Below, piece after piece: positions 17,333-27,056 of a DNA stretch of 64,000 nt. Source of the stretch: Pseudovibrio sp. Alg231-02 (GTDB lineage: Bacteria > Pseudomonadota > Alphaproteobacteria > Rhizobiales > Stappiaceae); the NCBI RefSeq assembly GCF_900143565.1, contig NZ_FREX01000001.1, positions 449,068-513,067 on the forward strand, written 5' to 3'. A program made the translations under genes and the position numbers. The first letter of the stretch is position 1; each line of letters begins with the position of its first letter. Under the pieces are notes generated by a model. The model saw only the letters and a list, made by a program, of their open reading frames with translations. It searched no databases and was not told the DNA's origin.

Positions 17333-17680
17333 TCAACTCAAGCCGTCACGAACAAGCTCGTTGATTTCAATAAGACTATGAAAATCATCGGAGTTTCCCG
17401 ACCTGATCAAATCAGCCTGCTTCACGCACCAAATTCCGATTGAAATTAGATCGGCCCTTAACTCGGCAGGAAGCGCGTTTTCAGGATTACCCAGATCGTC
17501 GATTAGAATACTCCACAGTCGATGGACTGAAGTTAATGCTTGTGCTGCCTCATTAGAGCTACTTCCAGCATCTTTAGCTGCTTGCAGTTGTGCAACTACA
17601 AGTGAGAATAACTCACGCTCTTGCCCTCTTCGATCATAAGAAGAGTCTTCAAGAGCTTCTGCATAAGACATTTGATACAT
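17333..17680 (-). CDS. flaF: Flagellar biosynthesis regulator FlaF
   Basis: A 115-residue helical protein of the alphaproteobacterial FlaF family (YAEALEDSSYDRRGQERELF at the N-terminus, HRLWSILIDDLGNPEN in the middle, IWCVKQADLI near the end). It acts with FlbT: in Caulobacter it promotes flagellin translation or secretion while FlbT represses it. It lies between flgL and flbT. Confidence 0.92.
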   Translation of the reverse strand: MYQMSYAEALEDSSYDRRGQERELFSLVVAQLQAAKDAGSSSNEAAQALTSVHRLWSILIDDLGNPENALPAELRADLISIGIWCVKQADLIRSGNSDDFHSLIEINELVRDGLS

Positions 17681-17721
17681 TCAACACTCCTAGAGAAATT
17701 CAACTCGTCTCTTCTAATGAC

Positions 17722-18795
17722 CTACAAATATCTCATGATATTTAGATCTTTGATCTTGGCAGTAATTGAATAAGTTGCCTCTAACTGAGTTTGAGCTTGA
17801 CTCAACTCGACAGCAGCACGGTTCTCATCGACGTTTTCAAGATCAATGATCCGGGCGTTCAAAACATCTCGTTTAGCTTCAATGTCAGTGTTCGTGCGTG
17901 TTACATTAGCCTTAATCGCACCATTGGTAGCCGAAACATCGATTGTCTTACCAACACCTACATTCAGATGATTGATTGCTCGGTCGAAAATGAGCTCCTG
18001 AGCTCCTTCTCCAATGTCAAATTTTCCGAAAACTGCTACCATTGCGTAGCCTTTAGCCAATTCACTAAATGCTTTTGAATTTGCCGTACCTGAACCGTCC
18101 GTGGTGACCCCAGGACTGATCGTCGTCAACATTTTCTCTGTAGTTGCGGAAGTCCATGTCGGCGACCAACTAGCATCAAAAATACTATTGAATTCGGGAC
18201 TATCTAAAAAAGCCTCCCAAGAAGCATCAGGCAGCGCCTCAATAAGCGCAGTATCAGTACCAATAGTTAACCCTGTGACAGCAAAGAACGCTTGCTCAAT
18301 CGCCTGTTCAGGACCTGCGGGGTCTGCAGCCGACGGTGTTGGTGACACGTAATCGAAATCGCGAACTGGCGGAGTCCCTGTATTAATTCCGCCAAATACA
18401 TACACTCCACCCACATTCGAATTTAAGGCATTTGTCAACTTGCCCAGTTCTGTATAAGCCAGTTCCGAAGCAGTCTTTAAAGTACCAGCATCTTTCTGCA
18501 ATGCTACCAAGTTCGAACGAAAGTCCGTTGCACTTTTTTCAACATTATCCAGTGCTGTATCCATTACCTCAAAACGGGTAATGACCTGCTTATTTGTGTT
18601 CAGCTGGCTTACCATCTGTGAGTATTCAGAACGGAAAGATGTTGCCATCCCGGTCTGTGCACCTAAGGTTAAGCCAAAATCAGCATGTTTCTTTGAAGCG
18701 TTTTCGATTACCGCTTTATCTAACTGCGCTCTGTGCTCGATGAGATAGTCAGTTAAACGCAAAGAACTCGACAATGTAGAAACTGAATAGACCAT
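17722..18795 (-). CDS. flgL: Hook-filament junction protein FlgL (HAP3)
   Basis: A 357-residue flagellin-like junction protein, helical at both ends. The C-terminal sequence VELSQAQTQLEATYSITAKI followed by LNIMRYL is the FlgL/flagellin D0 helix. The central segment is longer and Thr/Ser/Asp-rich. It follows flgK by one base and should be secreted by the export gate, possibly with the FlgN-like chaperone encoded downstream. Confidence 0.9.
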   Translation of the reverse strand: MVYSVSTLSSSLRLTDYLIEHRAQLDKAVIENASKKHADFGLTLGAQTGMATSFRSEYSQMVSQLNTNKQVITRFEVMDTALDNVEKSATDFRSNLVALQKDAGTLKTASELAYTELGKLTNALNSNVGGVYVFGGINTGTPPVRDFDYVSPTPSAADPAGPEQAIEQAFFAVTGLTIGTDTALIEALPDASWEAFLDSPEFNSIFDASWSPTWTSATTEKMLTTISPGVTTDGSGTANSKAFSELAKGYAMVAVFGKFDIGEGAQELIFDRAINHLNVGVGKTIDVSATNGAIKANVTRTNTDIEAKRDVLNARIIDLENVDENRAAVELSQAQTQLEATYSITAKIKDLNIMRYL

Positions 18796-18796
18796 T

Positions 18797-20227
18797 TTAT
18801 CTCACTGCTCCCAAGAGCTCTTTGAACATATTGTCAACCGTCGTCATCAAACGAGCAGACGCAGAATAGGCTGTTTCAATTGTAAGAAGGCGCTGCATCT
18901 CAGTATCAATGTTGACACCAGTCGTATTTGACAGCATTTGAGCATTTGAACTAAACGCAGAGGCCTTCAACGTCGAATTCTCAGTCGCGACCTTGCGCTC
19001 AGCACTAAACCAACTCACCGTATTTGCAGTAAAATCCTGCAAGGTGGAATTAGCAGTTACCCCAGTGGCCCCGGTAAAAGACTGCACAGCATTAAGTTTA
19101 TCTGTATAGCCGCGAAGCAGATCTGAATAACCAGCAGCATCACCCGTATTGTGCTCGTAACCAGCCGTGATGCCACCGTCACGAAGCAAGGTAACATCTG
19201 CCGCAACCAATGGGTTTACCTGCAAACGACTAACAGCATCCGCAGTGGTAGGTCCATCAAGGATAAAGAAACCAGGCCCATCACTTGTACCCGGAGCAGG
19301 CTGCGGTTCTCTAAAAGTCTCAACCAACGCGTCCGCGACGGCATTAAGCTGCGTTTGCATCGTAACAAGAGTTTCATCTCTCGCTTTGGCATAACCAGCA
19401 ATTGCTCCACCAGTGACTGGGGCAGTCGCACCAGGTCCTGCGACAGAAATACCATCTACAAGTATATTATTCCCGACATCTCCAGACCCTAAATGAAGAG
19501 AGGTGTCGAATGTAACTTCGCGCGCACTTTTCTCAAAAAGAGTGACGCCACTGTCGGTATAGATCGCCACCCCGTTATTGTTCTGCTGAAGAACTTCGAT
19601 ACCTATTTCTTCAGAGAGAACCTTTAACATTTCATCGCGTTGATCCATCAACGCGTTGACGTCCGTACCGGCAGCAGTGCCTAGAACGATTTTATCGTTA
19701 ACACCCTCAAGATCAGAGAGGATATTATTTATATTGTCTACCGCACGCCCCATAGCTGCATCAGAGTTCAAGCGCGCTTCTTTAAGTGTCTCAGAAGACT
19801 GCTTCAATCCATCAACTAGGCTATGACCAGCATTTAAAACCGAAAGTCCGAGCACCTTATTTGACGGATCATTGCTGTAAGCAACAAGTGTCTCATTCAG
19901 CGTACCCATTGCAGTCGCAGTACTTGTACCAAAAGGCACTTGTCCTGACGGGTTAAGCTGATCAAGCAGTTTAGCGTAGGAACCCGCGGCAATGGCAGCA
20001 CTACCTGTCTTCAGGGTTGCTTTAAATGCTGCTTGATTGACCATGCGAGATGCATGAGAAACATAAACAACTGATCCGGTATCAGTAACAATGTTCTGTA
20101 CGCTTGCTTCTACGCGAGTGTAGTTCGGATTATTGACATTAGCGACATTGCGGGACGCAATTGCCATCTCAGCTGAGCGAGCTGCGATGGAAGATTGCGC
20201 CGTAAGCATTGCAGAGGTAAGAGACAT
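18797..20227 (-). CDS. flgK: Hook-filament junction protein FlgK (HAP1)
   Basis: A 476-residue protein. The N-terminal SAMLTAQSSIAARSAEMAI and ASRNVANVNNPNYTR form the FlgK rod/hook-type D0 motif, and the C-terminus (INIDTEMQRLLTIETAYSAS in essence, then LMTTVDNMFKELLG) is the matching helix. It joins the hook to the filament. It is placed between flgE and flgL, in the order expected of the filament junction. Confidence 0.93.
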   Translation of the reverse strand: MSLTSAMLTAQSSIAARSAEMAIASRNVANVNNPNYTRVEASVQNIVTDTGSVVYVSHASRMVNQAAFKATLKTGSAAIAAGSYAKLLDQLNPSGQVPFGTSTATAMGTLNETLVAYSNDPSNKVLGLSVLNAGHSLVDGLKQSSETLKEARLNSDAAMGRAVDNINNILSDLEGVNDKIVLGTAAGTDVNALMDQRDEMLKVLSEEIGIEVLQQNNNGVAIYTDSGVTLFEKSAREVTFDTSLHLGSGDVGNNILVDGISVAGPGATAPVTGGAIAGYAKARDETLVTMQTQLNAVADALVETFREPQPAPGTSDGPGFFILDGPTTADAVSRLQVNPLVAADVTLLRDGGITAGYEHNTGDAAGYSDLLRGYTDKLNAVQSFTGATGVTANSTLQDFTANTVSWFSAERKVATENSTLKASAFSSNAQMLSNTTGVNIDTEMQRLLTIETAYSASARLMTTVDNMFKELLGAVR

Positions 20228-20237
20228 ATCAGAGCCC

Positions 20238-21464
20238 TTAGCGCAGGTTGTTCAGTTCTTGGAGCAACTCAGAACTCGCATTAAACACTTTTGTGTTTGC
20301 GCTGTATGTACGCTGAGCCTGAACCATCTCCGTCAGTTCAGCTGCAAGATCAACGTTTGATCCTTCAACTGCACCTGAATAGAGAGAGCCGAAACCATTA
20401 TCGCCCGGGAAGCCCACCGCCGGATCACCAGAAGCATCAGTTGCGGCATAAACGTTTCCGCTTTTCGCCTGCAGGCCATCAGGGTTAGAAAAGTTTACAA
20501 TCTGGATCTGATCAAGAAGTTTCTCAGCACTACTACCGTACACGCCAAACACGCGTCCATCAGATTCAATACGAATATTTTGAATTGTTGATGGCTTATA
20601 GCCGTCAACATCCACTTTATTGACACTGAACTTTTCACCGGCAGTCACTGTCTTACTTAGATCAAGCGTAACATTCCCACCGTTCGGCACCTTAAAGTTA
20701 AAGTCTGAGGGAGAGCCCGCGACAAGCTTACCTTCACCTGTAAACTCCAGCTCAAAAGGAGCTGCCGGTGGCGCTGGCACGGATATATCATCGCCAGCGG
20801 CGTTCGAAGCCTGCACAATCCACTTTGAACTAACGACATCACTTGTCGGATCAGTTGGATCAACATGCGTCTGCTCTGTTTTGGTATAGACAATATCAAT
20901 CTTTACCGCATTACCATTCTGATCAAACGTTGTAATCGACGTCTTATAGTCGCCATCAGGAAGACCGGTTACTGGAGGTGCAGTAGGCGTAGGCGTACTA
21001 GAGGCCAAGTTAACACCGAGCTCACCCTGCGAGCTCGCCTGCCAAACAGGAGTGCTAAGATCAACGGTTACGGGCGTTCCACCTGCTGAAAGCAGTTTGT
21101 AGCCGCCGGAGTTTACCATCTGACCGTTCTTATCGAGAACGAAATCACCAGCACGCGTGAAGTAGGTACCGCCCTGAGAGTCTTCTACCTGAAAGAAGCC
21201 ATTCCCATTGATCGCGAGATCAGTACCGCGGGAGGTAAAGTTGAAAGCACCTTGTTGACGGACGGACTGAACAACGGTTGTGTTCACGATGCCGGATTCA
21301 TGGCCAGAGCTACTACCAGAACCAACAAGGGAAGAGAATGCTGTTTTGTAGCGTTTGTAGCCTACGGTGTTCGCGTTTGAGATATTGTCTGCGACAGTTG
21401 AGAGTTTGTTCGACTGCGCGTTCATACCTGACACGCTGGTATTCATAATTCCGTAGAGGCCCAT
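20238..21464 (-). CDS. flgE: Flagellar hook protein FlgE
   Basis: A 408-residue hook subunit. The N-terminus MGLYGIMNTSVSGMNAQSNK with DNISNANTVGYKRYK is the flagellar basal-body rod/hook signature. The C-terminus YSGAVEGSNVDLAAELTEMV with AQRTYSANTKVFNASSELL is the partner helix. CAGGAG lies just upstream of the ATG. The 89-bp gap before it (after the transglycosylase gene) may hold a promoter for the flgE-to-10818 run. Confidence 0.96.
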   Translation of the reverse strand: MGLYGIMNTSVSGMNAQSNKLSTVADNISNANTVGYKRYKTAFSSLVGSGSSSGHESGIVNTTVVQSVRQQGAFNFTSRGTDLAINGNGFFQVEDSQGGTYFTRAGDFVLDKNGQMVNSGGYKLLSAGGTPVTVDLSTPVWQASSQGELGVNLASSTPTPTAPPVTGLPDGDYKTSITTFDQNGNAVKIDIVYTKTEQTHVDPTDPTSDVVSSKWIVQASNAAGDDISVPAPPAAPFELEFTGEGKLVAGSPSDFNFKVPNGGNVTLDLSKTVTAGEKFSVNKVDVDGYKPSTIQNIRIESDGRVFGVYGSSAEKLLDQIQIVNFSNPDGLQAKSGNVYAATDASGDPAVGFPGDNGFGSLYSGAVEGSNVDLAAELTEMVQAQRTYSANTKVFNASSELLQELNNLR

Positions 21465-21553
21465 GGTGTGCTCCTGGCTACATCAATTGCAAAATTAACT
21501 CGTGGCAGTAAAGCTTGTTAATCTTGTCTGAGCCTGACCCGAAACCTGTTGAA

Positions 21554-22129
21554 TTATTTACAAAATTTTAATGAGTTCGGCGTCCATCGCCCGTAGCCAG
21601 ACGCGACGATATTTTTGATCACGCGGCATACATAACGCTTTTGCGCAGGATTGTTGTTTGGCCCGGCATGGTACCTGGCGACGGCCATGGTCCAGCTCTT
21701 CTCACGCCGCTTCAACTCAGAGAGAAATCTTGCTGCATAAGCAACATTTTGCGAAGGATCGAGCATTGCACGGAGATCGGAGAACTTACTGAGATGGTAG
21801 TAAATGTTGATCTGCATACAGCCAACATCAATCAGTTTCACACCCCGATTTCGCGATCTTTTTATCGCAGCGAGCGCTTCTGTTGCGCTGTCGGCGAAGT
21901 AGGCCTTGCCAGCGATATTGAGAGCATAGGGATGTAATGAGTTTTTGCGGCCTGTCTCAGTCAGACCAACCGCATAAAGGATCCCAAGCGGCACGTTGTA
22001 TTGCTGTGCTGCTTCCTGCATCTGACGCTCACACAGGCGGATGGCCTTCTTCTTTCCAGCCGCCTGCGCAGAGAGTGCTATCAGACTACAAATAGATGCC
22101 GCTGCGAATATCTTGAGCGTCCGCTTCAT
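21554..22129 (-). CDS. Flagellar lytic transglycosylase (SltF-like)
   Basis: A 191-residue protein with an N-terminal signal peptide (MKRTLKIFAA, cleavage after SAQAA) and an SLT/lysozyme-like fold. The catalytic Glu is residue 58 in AVGLTETG, followed by GCMQINIYYH and YHAG, standard transglycosylase motifs. It should open the peptidoglycan for rod passage, standing in for the muramidase domain missing from the FlgJ-type protein at 12130-12624, as SltF does in Rhodobacter. Its first 44 bases overlap the 3' end of fliK, so the signal peptide is encoded within fliK in another frame. Confidence 0.85.
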   Translation of the reverse strand: MKRTLKIFAAASICSLIALSAQAAGKKKAIRLCERQMQEAAQQYNVPLGILYAVGLTETGRKNSLHPYALNIAGKAYFADSATEALAAIKRSRNRGVKLIDVGCMQINIYYHLSKFSDLRAMLDPSQNVAYAARFLSELKRREKSWTMAVARYHAGPNNNPAQKRYVCRVIKNIVASGYGRWTPNSLKFCK

Positions 22130-23459
22130 TCTGCCCTACCCCGGCATGATCCGCATGTGGTTGGTCGTCCCAGTTTTGCTGAGCCCCAGCTTCACCGCTA
22201 TCTCCATCAGAGTTCTCTCCCCGACCGAACCGTTCCTGATTTTGCCCAGGCTGACGCATTTGATCAGAGACTTCCTCTTTGAAGTTGACGGTGATGTTTT
22301 GTGTCTCAGTGCGATACCCAGCATCTTGCAGAACACGTGCCAATGCCTGTCGATCACCCTTCAGCATATCCGCTGCTTCCCGGGTGTTCGTGACAAGAGA
22401 GATTTCCAACTCACCACCGCGCATTTGGATATTTGCACGAACAGCACCAAGATTGTCCGGCCGCAGCTGGATCTCGAGCGATTTAACAGGCTTTGCCGCT
22501 TTTGCATCAGCAGCTTGAGCTGCCAACTCCTGAGCTGTATTTGCTGCGGATGCTGCTTGAGAGAGTTGCTTGGACAAAGCACTGGCGACCTGTTGCGCAG
22601 GACGTCCCAACTCAGCAGGTGGAAGATACGTCTCAAGACTGACCACTTTAACTTCACCGCCCACTGCAGGTTTGCCAGCATTTTGGTTTACAGAGGCGTC
22701 TGGTTGCGATTTGCCTTGCTTTAGCAGAAAGTCAGCTGATAGCTGCTTAGCTCCGGTTGCGTTTCCTTCTGCCTGAGGCAAGTTGATTGCACCGCTGCCT
22801 TCAAGCTTTGGGCCAGCATTAGCAGACTTAAGACTGCCGACTTCTGAGGTACCCTGCCCCTGAGCAGTTCCGCTCGTTTTCGCGGTACCTGATTTCGCAT
22901 CGGCGTCGCCGTTCAAGGCCTTCAACTCTTTTGAGCTTAACGCGTTCAGAACCTGAGCCATCGTCCCATCTCGACTGGTGACGGTAGAGCCGGTCATATT
23001 AGCGAGACCGGTCATTGAACTCATCTGCAAGCCAGCTTTTTGCTCAGCTGTCATTGCTGCATTGACAACAAGCTGCTTGGCCAACAACTCATCCGTAAGC
23101 AATTCTGCAGCGCTTGAAACCTTTTGAGCGGCTTCAGCCTCACCTTTCGCAACAGTATCGTCAGCTCCGTCGGCGTCAGATGAACCTGCGCCAGCCTTTT
23201 TCAAAAGGTCTTTGAGAGCTTCTGAAGCATCAGAATCGCTTTTATCAGACTTACTCTCTGTTGATGCAGATTTTGTATCTTTTTTCTCGTTAGAAGTATC
23301 TCGGCGATCCGGGATCTTTTTGTCATCCCGAACTTTATCGATAACCTTATCAAACCCGTTCGCACGGTCATCTTTTTCGGAACGAGCGGAATCTTTACGA
23401 GTATCTACAGTGTCTTTGACAGGAGCACTACGATCTACATTGGGAAGAGTTGCATTCAT
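22086..23459 (-). CDS. fliK: Flagellar hook-length control protein FliK (MotD)
   Basis: A 457-residue protein. The first 300 residues are low-complexity and charged (Lys/Asp/Ser/Ala rich), as expected of a secreted ruler. The C-terminal Flg_hook domain (about residues 325-395) contains LEIQLRPDNLGAVRANIQMR, GELEISLVTNTREAAD and QDAGYRTETQNITV. In Sinorhizobium this gene was first named motD and later shown to be FliK. The ATG overlaps the motC stop by one base (TGATG). It ends within the start of the transglycosylase gene. Confidence 0.88.
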   Translation of the reverse strand: MNATLPNVDRSAPVKDTVDTRKDSARSEKDDRANGFDKVIDKVRDDKKIPDRRDTSNEKKDTKSASTESKSDKSDSDASEALKDLLKKAGAGSSDADGADDTVAKGEAEAAQKVSSAAELLTDELLAKQLVVNAAMTAEQKAGLQMSSMTGLANMTGSTVTSRDGTMAQVLNALSSKELKALNGDADAKSGTAKTSGTAQGQGTSEVGSLKSANAGPKLEGSGAINLPQAEGNATGAKQLSADFLLKQGKSQPDASVNQNAGKPAVGGEVKVVSLETYLPPAELGRPAQQVASALSKQLSQAASAANTAQELAAQAADAKAAKPVKSLEIQLRPDNLGAVRANIQMRGGELEISLVTNTREAADMLKGDRQALARVLQDAGYRTETQNITVNFKEEVSDQMRQPGQNQERFGRGENSDGDSGEAGAQQNWDDQPHADHAGVGQNEADAQDIRSGIYL

Positions 23460-24697
23460 CAAAACTCGGCCTCTTTCAGCGCTTCATCTGCATCGTTTAG
23501 TGCGTTTTTAAATGGGACTAACACTTCAGTGTCATAAAGTTTCTCATCCAGCCCAACGTGTGGAACGTAAGGGACATACTCGGAGGCAGCAGGCGTTTCA
23601 GGTTGTGGCCACTCCCGAATAGTATTTGCCATAGCGATTGCAGCAGCCTGGATCAATTGGTTACCCGCACTTAAATCTGCAGCCTTTACCTCAACCAAAC
23701 CGGAGATTGCCTGTTCCCATTCTTCACCAGAAGCTTTGGCAGCAGAAAGATAAAGCTTGGCTTCGCTCACACGCTCTACATCATCTGAATTGAGATCAAG
23801 AAATGCGGCGCTTCCTTTAACTGCAAAAGCGGTATTCCCACTTATCAAAGCAGCTTTGGCGAGGCGAAGGAGAAGGATGCTTTGAGACTCCTCGTCAAAC
23901 TCTGATACCAGCTGGAACACACGGTCCCACTCGTCTTCTTGCTTCAGGTAATCAGAACCGCTGATCACATCAGCGACCGTGTCCCGAAATTCAGAGGCAA
24001 ATACAGAGGAGCTATATTGGAACAGATACCGACGAGACAGTCTCTCGAACTTTTCTGTATCGCCCAGCTCTGCAACCATTGGCGCTTGTCTGCGCAATGC
24101 GCTCTCTTCCACAAGCGTCCCAGGCATCATCAAGCGCGCAAGATCAAAATAACGTTGTGCGCCTGCCGAGTCATTATTGGAAATCAAGATCGCCTGCGCC
24201 AGAGCCACCTGACCTGCAACAGCTACCGGAAGCGTTATTGGATCGACCTTTAACAACAAGTTCAACGCCATTTGGCGATTGCCTTGCGAGTAGGCCATGG
24301 CGCCGGCAAACAGGTTTGGATCACCTGTAAACTTTACACCCTGAACCGCAAGCTCCTGAAAAACTGACCCAGATCCGCCACTGAGCATAAATGAAACAGC
24401 AGCACGTGAGTTTTTCTCCAACTTCCAAATCTCAGGATCCAGCCGAAGGAACCGACGGCCAATCACAATGAGAGAAGGTTGCAGCAAGTTGTAAGCTTCG
24501 AGATTCCCCTTAATGATCTCATCTTGAAGAATCTGCAGCTCCAGAACCATAAGATCAGGATCCGCTGTCGACACCATCTGGGCTGATGCTGGCTGAAGAT
24601 TCATTGCAACAGGACTTGCGGCTAAAATCAGCGCAGTGGTCAGTAGTCCAGATCTCAGCAGAGAAGTTCCAGCTTTTCTTGCAGCGCTAACCAGCAT
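23459..24697 (-). CDS. motC: Periplasmic motility protein MotC
   Basis: A 412-residue secreted protein. The signal peptide (residues 1 to about 40) ends near PASAQ, and the remainder is helical TPR-like repeats. In Sinorhizobium, MotC is a periplasmic partner of MotB, restricted to rhizobia-type motors and needed for torque. Its position directly after motB and before fliK supports the call. The ATG overlaps the motB stop by one base (TGATG). Confidence 0.85.
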   Translation of the reverse strand: MLVSAARKAGTSLLRSGLLTTALILAASPVAMNLQPASAQMVSTADPDLMVLELQILQDEIIKGNLEAYNLLQPSLIVIGRRFLRLDPEIWKLEKNSRAAVSFMLSGGSGSVFQELAVQGVKFTGDPNLFAGAMAYSQGNRQMALNLLLKVDPITLPVAVAGQVALAQAILISNNDSAGAQRYFDLARLMMPGTLVEESALRRQAPMVAELGDTEKFERLSRRYLFQYSSSVFASEFRDTVADVISGSDYLKQEDEWDRVFQLVSEFDEESQSILLLRLAKAALISGNTAFAVKGSAAFLDLNSDDVERVSEAKLYLSAAKASGEEWEQAISGLVEVKAADLSAGNQLIQAAAIAMANTIREWPQPETPAASEYVPYVPHVGLDEKLYDTEVLVPFKNALNDADEALKEAEF

Positions 24698-26418
24698 CAA
24701 GCCTTCCCTTTCATCAGCATAATTTCAATACGGCGGTTCTGAGGAGCGTATGGCTCTTCAACATCCTTCAGACGGCGGTCTGCATAGCCTTCAATGCCTA
24801 CGATACGGTTTTCATCCAAACCACCCCGAGTGAGCATGAAATAAGCCATGTGGGCACGAGCCGTTGACAGACGCCAGTTGTCATTGCGCTTAGATTTGAA
24901 TGGCCGTGCATCTGTATGACCGCGAATTACGATCTCACCGTTCTCTTCTTCAAGAACCTTCGCAATCTGTTCCATCGCCTTCACAACATCCGGATGAGGC
25001 TCAGAGGACCCGACGGCGAACATTCCAAAGTCGTCATTGTCCATGATGCGGATCAGAACGCCATCTTGAGAGTGGGTGAATTCAATGCTCGCTCCGGTTT
25101 TCATTCCTTCAAGCGCTTCACCAACGGAGTTCGCCAGAGAGACCAGCTGTTTATTGCCTTCGTCGTCCTCATCATCACCAGATTCGGACTTCTGAGATGG
25201 CTCAGTAGGCTTTGCAGCAGGAACTACTGCGATAGTTTCAAGCTTGGCATCAGCCGGTTCAACTGGCTCTGTAACAAGATCAGGCTGTTTTATATCAACC
25301 TTCATGCTGGCGTTTTTCTGAATTTCCTCAGCGTCTTCGATCAGTGTCGGAACATCCTGCTCAGCATCGTCAGCGGCTGTTGTTCCTGCTTTCACTTCAG
25401 CGAAAACAAGGCGCGTCATCACAGCATCTTCGCCATCTGCCTCTGCCTGGCTCTTAGCAAGCTGGTTCAGAATTTCTCCCTCGGCAAAACTCTCGCCTTC
25501 ACCGTCTGGAGCATCGCCAATTACAATCACAGAGTTCTCAGCGGATGCCTCGCCCGACACTGCCGGAAGGTTCTTACCTCCACGCGCCAGTTCGGAAGCT
25601 TCTTCCAAGACTTTGATTTGCTCTACTGTCAACTCATTCGCCGGAATACCTTCTTCTTTTTCATGAAGGATCGGAATTTGAGCAAGTAAAGGAGCATTTC
25701 CTGGCAGTTCATCTTCTTGCCAACCAGAGGGATCGAACGGATCGCGGAAACTGGTTCCGTCAGCCAAACCTTGCCCATCCGGATCACGGTTCGGAAGTGC
25801 GAAGAGAACCGGGGTCTTCGCCATCTTGAGCGAGCCTAAACCACCTGTTCCAGGCGAGCCGTCTGTCTCGACAGTAGATTCTGCTTCTGCAGCGAGTGCA
25901 GCAAGGATTGCATAAGGATTGTCAAAAAGCTGCGCTTCACTGTAGCGGGCATCACGCTCATAATCACGACTAATGGCATTGATTGGCTTAACACCGCCGT
26001 CTTCCGCGTTTGCACCAGCGAGTTTGGAATCCTCACCAGTCTCGCGATCGGAAACAGGTTCCGGCCTGTCCGCACCACCGCCCGATGTAGGGCCTTTCTT
26101 TTCGATACCACCAGCGCCAACGGGTTTGCCGTCGTCTACACCCTCTTCACTCTCAAGAGGAGACGGTGTTTCTTCAGGGTCCCGAATACCTTTAGGGCTT
26201 GCGGTAGAGTCCACTAATTTGATCGGATTGAAGTAGCTTGCAATACCGCGCTGAGAAGCCTCATCAGATGCATTGACCAACCACATGAGAAGGAAGAATG
26301 CCATCATCGCCGTTGCAAAATCGGCATATGCAATCTTCCATACACCAGATTTAGGGACGGTGATCATGTCGCTGTTACGCCTGCGAACGATAATCAGTTC
26401 TTGTGGTTCCAACGCCAT
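24697..26418 (-). CDS. motB: Flagellar motor stator protein MotB (long linker)
   Basis: A 573-residue protein. A cytoplasmic N-terminus is followed by a single membrane helix in WKIAYADFATAMMAFFLL, whose ADF Asp is the proton-binding residue. The C-terminal OmpA-like peptidoglycan-binding domain (about residues 440-570) has GEIVIRGHTDARPF, NWRLSTARA and QNRRIEI. Between them lies an acidic, Pro/Glu/Asp-rich linker of roughly 350 residues, much longer than in enteric MotB and longer than I expect in rhizobia. The start at 26418 gives the canonical N-terminus and follows the fliH-like stop by 5 bases. Confidence 0.93.
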   Translation of the reverse strand: MALEPQELIIVRRRNSDMITVPKSGVWKIAYADFATAMMAFFLLMWLVNASDEASQRGIASYFNPIKLVDSTASPKGIRDPEETPSPLESEEGVDDGKPVGAGGIEKKGPTSGGGADRPEPVSDRETGEDSKLAGANAEDGGVKPINAISRDYERDARYSEAQLFDNPYAILAALAAEAESTVETDGSPGTGGLGSLKMAKTPVLFALPNRDPDGQGLADGTSFRDPFDPSGWQEDELPGNAPLLAQIPILHEKEEGIPANELTVEQIKVLEEASELARGGKNLPAVSGEASAENSVIVIGDAPDGEGESFAEGEILNQLAKSQAEADGEDAVMTRLVFAEVKAGTTAADDAEQDVPTLIEDAEEIQKNASMKVDIKQPDLVTEPVEPADAKLETIAVVPAAKPTEPSQKSESGDDEDDEGNKQLVSLANSVGEALEGMKTGASIEFTHSQDGVLIRIMDNDDFGMFAVGSSEPHPDVVKAMEQIAKVLEEENGEIVIRGHTDARPFKSKRNDNWRLSTARAHMAYFMLTRGGLDENRIVGIEGYADRRLKDVEEPYAPQNRRIEIMLMKGKA

Positions 26419-26423
26419 GGCTA

Positions 26424-27056
26424 CTACTCTCCCAGCGTACTGCGAAGCTCCTCGCACCATTCCGATAGGCCGGTGGAAAGCGCCATGTCAGACACCTTCA
26501 CCACGAGATCAGTGCTGGAGTTTTCAGAAAATTTAATTGTGTTTGAAAGTTCGCCAGTTTTTTTGCCGAACAAATCAAATAAATGTTCGGGCCCAGTTAC
26601 CTCAAGCACGACTTCAGGCGTTTCAGAGAGTTGTCGACGTACGACCTGCACCAATGAGGTTACAGCACGATCCCGTGCGCTCTCTTCGATAAACGGAACC
26701 AAAATTTCGGAGACTGCCTTAGACAGCCTGTCTTCAATTTCGACGAGAGATTGCTGAAAAGCTTCCTTTAACTTCTCGCCCTCCCCTTCTTTGAATGCTT
26801 TTTCTCGCTCGATCAGCTCAACGTCTAATTCTTCACGCATCTTCTTGACGCGCTCATCTGCACCCGACTTGGCAGCCTCTTCCCCTTCTGAGAACCCATT
26901 TTCATAAGCCTCGAAGACACGGTTAACCCAGTCACCACCTTCGCCATACCCCTTCGGAAGCATGGAGATCACTTCCTGCATATCCTGAAGGTCTTTGGTG
27001 GTAACGCCTGTATCTGTCGTAAAGTCTGCTAGATAGTCGTTGATGCCGCGTGTCAT
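26424..27056 (-). CDS. FliH-like flagellar assembly/export regulator
   Basis: A 210-residue protein with a charged central coiled coil (about residues 58-115, Glu/Lys-rich) and a C-terminal domain resembling the FliH/V-ATPase E type (ESARDRAVTSLVQVVRRQL, then a beta segment ending STDLVVKVSDMALSTGLSEW). FliH binds FliI and controls its ATPase. The ATG overlaps the fliF stop by four bases (ATGA), and fliF-fliH adjacency is common. Sequence similarity is weak, so the name is withheld. Confidence 0.65.
   Translation of the reverse strand: MTRGINDYLADFTTDTGVTTKDLQDMQEVISMLPKGYGEGGDWVNRVFEAYENGFSEGEEAAKSGADERVKKMREELDVELIEREKAFKEGEGEKLKEAFQQSLVEIEDRLSKAVSEILVPFIEESARDRAVTSLVQVVRRQLSETPEVVLEVTGPEHLFDLFGKKTGELSNTIKFSENSSTDLVVKVSDMALSTGLSEWCEELRSTLGE

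Noticed and set aside
24916-25689. 257-codon plus-strand open frame
   Set aside because: It is antisense to the motB linker and C-terminal domain; no motif.
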